From assembly GCF_003265705.1 (NCBI RefSeq), contig NW_020312817.1:31831820-31895819 (forward strand): DNA of 64,000 nt, in the 5' to 3' direction. The notes under the pieces are model-generated. The model searched no databases. It saw only the letters and a list, made by a program, of their open reading frames with translations, and was not told the origin of the DNA. This document shows, one piece after another, positions 57,790 through 64,000 of this stretch. This stretch comes from Callorhinus ursinus. Lineage: Eukaryota; Chordata; Mammalia; Carnivora; Otariidae. The position numbers were made by a program, and so were the translations under genes. How positions within the stretch are numbered: the first letter of the stretch is position 1; each line of letters opens with the position of its first letter.

Positions 57790-57803
57790 GACAGATGGGT
57801 CTT

Positions 57804-58002
57804 TTTTTATTTTTTTAAGATTTTATTTATTTATTTGACAGAGAGAGACACAGCGAGAGAGGGAACACAAGCAGGGGGAGTGGGAGAGGGAGAAGCAGGC
57901 TTCCCGTGGAGCAGGGAGCCCGATGGAGGGCTCGATCCAGGACCCTGGGATCATGACCTGAGCCGAAGGCAGATGCTTAATGACTGAGCCACCCAGGCGC
58001 CC
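57804..58002 (-). repeat. Can-SINE (SINEC), full length
   Basis: Minus-strand SINE close to the young consensus. Perfect 14-bp target-site duplication GACAGATGGGTCTT at 57790-57803 and 58003-58016. Confidence 0.97.
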
Positions 58003-58016
58003 GACAGATGGGTCTT

Positions 58017-58689
58017 GCTTTTGTTTTGATCCCCCACAGTCAAAGAGTGGCCTTGTCTGACCCGGGTGTTGTGTGAGATGGACAAGAGTGTACCACAGAC
58101 TAGTCAATCGCATGAGGTCAGCTGCTTTTCTCCTCTCTCATTCCACTTTCTCTGTCTTGCTGGTGTTATGGCTTACATATTTGGTGTCTTCAACCCACGA
58201 CCCTGTTTGGACCCTAGTTCTCTCCCTTCACTGAATTTCTGCCTCCAACATATAACTTAGCACTCACGGTGTGTCCACATGCCCATGGAGACTGAACCTG
58301 AGTAGAGGGGTGCAGGCATTTCTGGAGAAGAGTGGGACCAGCGTGGAAGAGCTGATGGGCACAGGGAGCCCAAGAAGCCCACCCTGTGACCACCCAGCCG
58401 AGTGTGATGGGCGAAGGGGCGTGGAGGAAAGGTATTCCTTGTTCCCAAAGAACCAAGGGCACTTTGGGAATCTGAGGGAACACGCTGCTAGCTTGCAGCT
58501 CTGGCCGAGCCCTGAACACAGAGTCCCTCAAGGGGGACCTCTACCTGGACGCTGGCGCCCCCCAAAACTGGAGAGGGCTGGCTCTGAAATCACTGGGAGA
58601 GATCTAGTGGGAGCTGGGGGCACTGCAGAGTGAAAGGTCTAACCATTGTATGACCCAATGGACATCCACAGAATGGGAGACAAAAGCTA
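58017..58689. other. Unassigned sequence
   Basis: Overlapping ORFs on both strands (58214-58531 minus, 58271-58633 plus) without known homology. No repeat recognised. Confidence 0.4.
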
Positions 58690-59070
58690 TGCAATTTTTG
58701 TGTTTTACAAAAGCATTCTTAAAGATTATAATACCCACTCCCTGAACAATTTAAGCAAATTGAATGACAGAAAGATTTTTTTTAATTCCTTTCTTCCTCC
58801 TCTGCCCAGTCCCACCCTCTTAAAGTAACATGTTAGCCTATCAGTATAGATCCGTCCATGCTTCCATGCTTATACAGAGTTGCCTATTTAGAGTCTCACT
58901 TTTGCTTTTTACAAAAACATGATCATGCTCCTCATATTATTCTACCACTTGCCTATTTGCACTTAACAATATGTCTTCTACACCTTTCCAAGTTAATATG
59001 GATAAATGTGTCATTCATTTTATTTGATGATTGCATAATATTCTATAGAATGGATGTACCATAATTTATG
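58690..59070 (-). repeat. Ancient L1 (L1M-type) 3' region
   Basis: 'acttgcctatttgcacttaac', 'tatttgatgattgcataatat', 'tctatagaatggatgtaccat' and 'ccgtccatgcttccatgctta' fit the antisense 3' region of an old L1. Confidence 0.7.
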
Positions 59071-61145
59071 AAATCAGCCCAACATGAATCATGGGTTAGG
59101 GTTCTATCTTATCAGCTTTGTTTGCTAATCGTTAAGTCTGGGCTAGTCTTGCTTAGTTGTAAGCTCTTAAATAACGAAGACCATGTCTGAAATACAAATT
59201 TCCTTCCTAAAACCTAACACATCACTGCCTACACACATCACACATTTGACATGACATGAATATTCTTTTAATTTTGGAAATGCTCATAATGTCTTCTTTC
59301 CATTTGCTAAAAGGAAGACAGTTCTTAGGATGAGAGGCTCATATTTGGCACATTTACTGAGCAGGAGGAAATAATTTTTAATTTCTTAATCCCATATGGT
59401 CCAATTTTTCTCCATATGCCAATCTCCCTCCCAACACGTGCCTCAGATTTTCCCATGAAAATACTGTTGTGTCACTACAGAAATCATTTAAATTCAATCC
59501 CTCGCACCATAAAATAATTCAAGTTTTGGACCAAGCCTGACTAATAGAACACCCTGGTTTTAAAAGATGAACAGAGTGAGGCTCAAAGGGATCGGTAACT
59601 TGCAGCTGGGCTAGGACCACCCCAGGGCCCCCTCCACTGCAGGACACAGCCCCCCAGGACTTGGGGGTGGAGGGGTTCAGCACACAGGCAACTGTATTTT
59701 TATTGGAGGAGGATTTAAAAGTAGACTATTGATGTTTTTCAAAGACTGAAACAGGTAACTGACTAGTGCCACTTCCTACCCATCCCTCTGAAGAGGGAAC
59801 TCTCTCCGTCAGACACTGAGTCTATAGCTTGTTTTCCCCAGGGCTGCTCTGGTCCCAGCTTGCAGTTTTCTCCTCATCCAGCAGTGATTCGGGTGGTGAA
59901 TGCACTTCTTTCCTCACACTCCTGTATGATGCCTGGCATTCCAGCGTGCCCTGGCCTGGAGTTGGAGCTGTTTACTATCTGGTTATATAAAGGTGAAATC
60001 TGCCAGGCATGGACAGAGAAGAGAGCCTGGTCAGGAATGGATCCAGCTTATAAAATTTTTGAGATAGTTTTTAATGGGAAACAGTACCAAAAAAAATCTT
60101 ATTTTTGCTACTTATACAAAAACATATGAACATATCATCACTAGGCCCTCTCCTAGTGCCTTAGAAAAGGCCAGGCCCTGGCAAGTGAAGGGTGCTGAAG
60201 ATTAATTTCCTTTAGTTTCAGGGTAAGATTGCCCCTGGGCCTTACACAGAGTAAAGTAGGGCATAGCTGGGGCATGCTTTCTGATCCCCCACATATATCT
60301 GGACAAAGCTGCTCAGACCCTCTTGGGAGGCAGTAACACAGTAACCAGAAGCCCCCAGAGTAATCAGGTCAGTTCCTATTTCAAATATTTTATCAGACCA
60401 TATGTCAAATGATGCCTCTTGACTTTTCAAAGAAATATAGGCAATAATGTTATAAAATGGAAGTTCAAAAGACAAAGAAAACAAAGCAAAAAAACAAAAC
60501 AAAAAAAAAAACACAAAAAAACCAACCCTCTTCCCTCTCCCCACCAAATGAGTATAAATGGAGACAGAACTACCAATTGTTTCCTATGGATGTTTTGTTT
60601 CCTGTCTCAGAATGGAAAAAACAAACACGGGAAGTCCAAGAACAGAACAGAGCCCCTGCAGAGACCGAAGTTTCTGCCTGCTAGGAAAATAGCAGGAATC
60701 TTTAAAAAGAAATCACCTTCCTTTATTAGGTAGCAATAATTATGTTGCCAAGAAAATCCTGCCTCCTTAGACTTACCTTGGATAAGAAGCAAAATGTAGC
60801 CAGAAAGGACAAGTTGAGTTCAAAAGACTGGAGAACCTTCTTCTTGTCCCTGTCCCCAGCTTTCTTTTCTGTGGTAACCAGACCCAAGATTTCAGAGCAA
60901 ACCCCTGAGGCAGCCGTGCTGTCTAGGTCTCCCATACCCAAAAACTCAGGCCCATTATTCCATGGACTTCTAAGGGGCTGTCAGAGAACAGATGTGCAGC
61001 GAGAAGCTATTCTCCAAGCATTTATGAATCAAACATGAGGGTCAGGGAAGAGGAGCTCATTTTGCTTTCCAGGAAACACCCTCTTGCTGAAAGGCAGGTG
61101 ATACATATGTAGCACTTCCAGAGTTAGCCCAGCCCAGCAGCCCCT
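59071..61145. other. Unassigned, AT-rich sequence
   Basis: Includes an A-rich run (60,474-60,522) and a probable antisense MIR scrap at about 59,545-59,625 ('gatgaacagagtgaggctcaa'). ORFs on both strands at 60,240-61,040 are short and unrecognised. No gene supported. Confidence 0.45.
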
Positions 61146-61590
61146 TTGTTATAGTAATAGTGACAATAGTCATAGCTACTGTTTATGGAGACTTACTATG
61201 TGCTATAAATGTATCATCTTGTTTCATCCTTATAACAACCCTATCAATATTCCTTCCTCTTTTACCTATAAGAAAACAGATTTAGAGATGTTAAGAAACA
61301 TACCTAGGGGCTCCTGGGTGGCTCAGGAGCTTAGGTCATGATCCCAGGGTCCTGGGATCGAGCCCTGCATCGGGCTCCCTGCTCCGCGGGAAGGCGGCTT
61401 CTCCCTCTCCCACTCCCCCTGCTTGTGTTCCCTCTCTCGCTGTGTCTCTGTCAAATAAATAAATAAATAAAATCTAAAAAATATATACATACCTAATATC
61501 ATACAGCTAGTAAGTGCTAAATAAAGCTGGTACTCAAACTAGTTCTATCAGACTACAAAAGCAATTCATTTAACCACTGTGCTTTCCTAT
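61146..61590 (-). repeat. MIR SINE, split by a Can-SINE
   Basis: 'tactatgtgctataaatgtat', 'catccttataacaaccctatc', 'gatttagagatgttaagaaac' before the SINE and 'catacagctagtaagtgctaa', 'aagctggtactcaaactag', 'taaccactgtgctttcc' after it form one long antisense MIR. Confidence 0.88.
61307..61486 (+). repeat. Can-SINE (SINEC) with deletion between A and B boxes
   Basis: Plus-strand SINE whose 'ggctcag' is followed almost at once by 'gagcttaggtcatgatccc'. About 17 bp normally holding '...gttaagcgtctgccttcgg' are missing, while the B-box area 'gggatcgagccctgc' is kept. Perfect 9-bp target-site duplication ACATACCTA at 61298-61306 and 61487-61495. Confidence 0.94.
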
Positions 61591-61639
61591 CTCCTTTAAT
61601 GGACATTTGATGGATTTCTGAGTGATTGACTAGAAAAAC

Positions 61640-61995
61640 AAAGACAGAAGGGGAGAAAGGAAGGGAGAGAAAGAAAGAAAGGAAGAAAGAGAGAGGGGGG
61701 AAGGAGGGAGGAAGAGAAAAGAAGGAAGGAAGGAAAGAAGGGAGGGAGGGAGGGAGGAAGGAAGGAAGGAAGGAAGGAAGGGAAGAAGGGAGGGAGGAAG
61801 GAAAGAAGGGAGGGAGGGAGGAAGGGAGGGAGGAAGGAAGGAAGGAAGGAAGGAAGGAAGGAAGGAAGGGAAGAAGGGAGGGAGGAAGGAAAGAAGGGAG
61901 GGAGGGAGGAAGGAAGGAAGGAAGGGAAGAAGGGAGGGAGGAAAAGAGAGAGATGGAGGAGGGAGGGAGGGCAGGAGAAAGGAAGAAGGAAAGAT
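61640..61995 (+). repeat. 350-bp purine tract, (GGAA)n/(GGGA)n
   Basis: Almost pure A/G on this strand, with GGAA, GAAA and GGGA units and repeated blocks such as 'gggaagaagggagggaggaag' (at least three times). Contains a G-quadruplex-type GGGAGGGAGGGAGGG at 61740-61754 and mirror symmetry suited to triplex DNA. The long Ser/Pro/Leu and Lys/Glu/Arg ORFs here are repeat artefacts. Confidence 0.95.
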
Positions 61996-62111
61996 CCAGT
62001 TAAACATATCCACAAAGACTCGCCAATCCCTGCTCAGTGGTGGCGTCAACAGAAACTGCTGTGGGGCAAGCTCCATTCCCTCACCAGTTCCAGCATCAGA
62101 ATGACATGGCA

Positions 62112-62760
62112 CACTCTGGAGAACAGTCTGGAGGTTCCTCAGAAAGTTAAAAATAGAGCTACCCTACAACCCAGCAATTGTACTACTGGGCATTTACCCA
62201 AAGGATAAAAAAATACAGATTCAAAGGGGGTACATGCACCCCAATGCTTATAGCAGCAGTATTAGCAATACCCAAACTATGGAAAGAGCCCAGTGTCCTT
62301 TGACTGATGAGTGGATACAGGTGTGGTATATATACCATGGAATATTACTCAGCCATCAAAAATAATGAAATCGTGCCCTTTGCAACGACACTGATGGAGT
62401 TAAAGAGTATTATGTTAAGTGAAATAGGTCAGTCAGAGAAAGATAAATACCATATGATCTCAATCATATGTGGAATTTAAGAAAGAAAACAGATGAGCAT
62501 AGGGAAGGGGGAGGGAGAGGGGAGAGAGGGAGATAAATGACAAAAGACTCTTAACAATAGAGAATAAACTGAGGGTTGATGGAGGGAGATGGGTGGGGGA
62601 TAGGCTAAATGGGTGAAGTACCCCTCCACCCATTAAGGAGGGCACCTGTTGTTATGGGCACTGGGTGTTGTATGTAAGTGGTGAATCACTGAATTCTACT
62701 CCAGAAACCAATATGCACTGTATGTTAATTGAGTGAAATTTAAATAGATGATAGATAGAT
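62112..62760 (+). mobile_element. Carnivore L1, 5'-truncated
   Basis: Sense L1: 'cactctggagaacagtctgga', 'cccagcaattgtactactggg', 'tgtggtatatataccatggaa', 'tattactcagccatcaaaaat', then 3' UTR 'acagatgagcatagggaaggg', 'gtacccctccacccattaagg', 'actccagaaaccaatatgcac'. Covers the end of ORF2 and the 3' UTR. Stops in the ORF2 part mean no protein. The tail continues as a GATA/GGAA/GAAA microsatellite. Confidence 0.94.
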
Positions 62761-62818
62761 GATAGCTAGATAAAGAAAGAAAGGAAGGAAGGAAGGAAGG
62801 AAGGAAGGAAGGAAGGAA

Positions 62819-62864
<46 letters not shown>

Positions 62865-62966
62865 AANNNNNNNNNNNNNNNNNNNNNNNNNNNNNNNNNN
62901 NNNNNNNNNNNNNNNNNNNNNNNNNNNNNNNNNNNNNNNNNNNNNNNNNNNNNNNNNNNNNNNNNN

Positions 62967-62997
<31 letters not shown>

Positions 62998-63012
62998 AAA
63001 GAAAAGAAAGAA
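62740..63012. repeat. (GATA)/(GGAA)n/(GAAA)n microsatellite with gap
   Basis: L1 tail turned into tetranucleotide repeats: GATA (62,745-62,775), GGAA (62,783-62,820), GAAA on both sides of the gap. True length unknown. Confidence 0.95.
62867..62966. other. Assembly gap, 100 N
   Basis: Exactly 100 N within (GAAA)n, a placeholder for unknown length as in the first gap. Confidence 0.98.
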
Positions 63013-63042
63013 TAAACTGGGCAATTAGGAAAAAGGCCAATT

Positions 63043-63110
63043 GTTGGGCCCATTCCAAACCTACTGAGTCAGAGTCTCTGGGGATGGGGCCTAGGAATCT
63101 TCATGTTCCA
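63043..63110 (+). mobile_element. MER5A fragment
   Basis: 'aaacctactgagtcagagtct' then 'ggggatggggcctaggaatct' is the central MER5A segment. Its left half is missing. Confidence 0.7.
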
Positions 63111-63689
63111 TGCCTCCCGCATCTGCCCCCCACCCCCAGGCAATTCTACTGTGCTGCTGCTTGTGGGATGTCTGCAAACAGCCGCTGGTGGATGGCCATG
63201 CCTCCTGGCTCACCTGGAAGACCCACTTGTCCTGGCGTAAGTAGCAATAGATTTTTACTACTCATCTGGGGCCATTTGGTTACCAGTTCCTATTGGAAAG
63301 GCAAGTTAAATTTATTTCTTTTTCCTCTACCATTTTCCAAATAAGGAGCTAGTTTAACAGTCATTGGCCCCAAATTCTGGAGTCCTTTTAGCAATATCTG
63401 TGTCTGTGCACAAACATGATTGGCAACCAGAAATAATCCATCAGAAAGAGTAGCCATGATAAGTGTTGACCTAAGCTAACTATAATTTTCACATCTGACC
63501 CTCAAGCCACAATCCTGTACTGCATTTCTTTGAGCTCAGGAAGTTCTTAAATAGCACTTAGTTTATGATAAAACACACTCTGTTGCCTCTCAGAAATGAG
63601 CTTTCATTAAGCAGAGGCAGAACTGTTCTAGTTAATGGGCTTTCAACAAACATGAACACTGTACCAAGCTATGGGACAATGATTCTTTG
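63111..63689. other. Unassigned sequence
   Basis: Nothing recognised. Confidence 0.4.
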
Positions 63690-63880
63690 TGTTGGGAGTT
63701 TGACATGAGTTACATCATCACACACTGTGGCATGTTCAACAATCTCTCTCATTGTATATGCCCTTCTTCCTTCTAACATTGTGACTTTGACACTCCTGCC
63801 AGTGAGAGGTGGGGTCTGTGTTTCCTTCCCTTGAATCTGGGCAGGCTTGTGGCATAGCAGAAGTGACACTATGTAAGGAT
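63690..63880. repeat. Possible ancient LTR-type repeat
   Basis: 'aacattgtgactttgacactc', 'gccagtgagaggtggggtctg' and 'ccttgaatctgggcaggcttg' resemble a common old dispersed repeat that I believe is LTR-derived. The family is unconfirmed. Confidence 0.4.
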
Positions 63881-63884
63881 ATAC

Positions 63885-64000
63885 CACCTTTATTTATTAA
63901 TTTGCTTGTTGATGGACACTTGGTTGTTTCCAATTTTGTGCTATTACAAATAAACCTGCTATGAACATTTGTGTACAAGTCATTGTGTGGACATGTACTT
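63885..64000 (-). repeat. Ancient L1 (L1M-type), cut by window edge
   Basis: 'gttgatggacacttggttgtt', 'tccaattttgtgctattaca' and 'acctgctatgaacatttgtgt' are the antisense form of an old L1 3' region. It continues beyond the window. Confidence 0.75.

Noticed and set aside
61596..62112. ORFs of 125-160 codons over the purine tract
   Set aside because: All three frames on both strands stay open because the sequence is only A and G; the products are simple repeats.
62696..63058. Minus-strand Phe/Leu/Ser ORFs over the second gap
   Set aside because: Microsatellite plus N; no real protein.

Overview
The window is mammalian nuclear DNA, almost certainly from a caniform carnivore. The main evidence is 17 copies of a tRNA-Lys-derived Can-SINE (SINEC). 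They have a GGGGCGCCTGGGTGGCTCAG-type head, a CT-rich middle and an (AATAAA)n/A tail. The body has the form common in bears and pinnipeds, not the dog SINEC_Cf form or the usual mustelid form, so a bear, panda or seal is my best guess. That last step rests on remembered family consensus sequences. Two runs of exactly 100 N are assembly gaps.

I see no intact, convincing protein-coding gene. The ORFs are mostly short, overlap on both strands and often lie in repeats. The window reads as intergenic or deep-intronic DNA filled with layered transposable elements. The recognisable gene-derived material is dead: an RPL32 processed pseudogene (12.6-13.1 kb, +), a broken CIDEC (FSP27)-like retrocopy (51.8-52.4 kb, -), and a 3'-truncated 5S rRNA retrocopy (26.1 kb, +).

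Layout. 0-10 kb: MIR, L2 and hAT fragments, a small CpG-dense patch near 2 kb, an old L1 piece, and two SINEs. 10-13 kb: long degraded L2 on the minus strand, then an L1 3' end carrying the RPL32 retrocopy. 13-19 kb: mostly unassigned sequence, with one weak ORF that has a hydrophobic segment. 19-28 kb: old L1 3' end, GC-rich patch, a MIR split by a SINE, G-rich tracts, a MIR split by the 5S retrocopy, then a SINE with an expanded CTTT tail and the first gap. 28-34 kb: MER5A, a young L1 3' end, L2, a MaLR-like LTR and a Tigger-like element. 34.5-37.5 kb: old antisense L1 holding a SINE and, separately, a younger L1 that itself holds a SINE. 38-50 kb: MIRs, MER5 elements, an L1 3' end and many SINEs, including two within one target-site duplication. 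51-53 kb: the CIDEC-like retrocopy followed by a CpG-rich segment with two CTCF-like motifs. 53-64 kb: MIR and L1 fragments, nested SINEs, a 350-bp purine tract, a 5'-truncated L1 whose tail holds the second gap, and an old L1 cut by the window edge.

No genes here work together as a system. The interest is in insertion history, which can be read from target-site duplications, and in a few candidate regulatory or structural sequences. I found no evidence for a new biological system.
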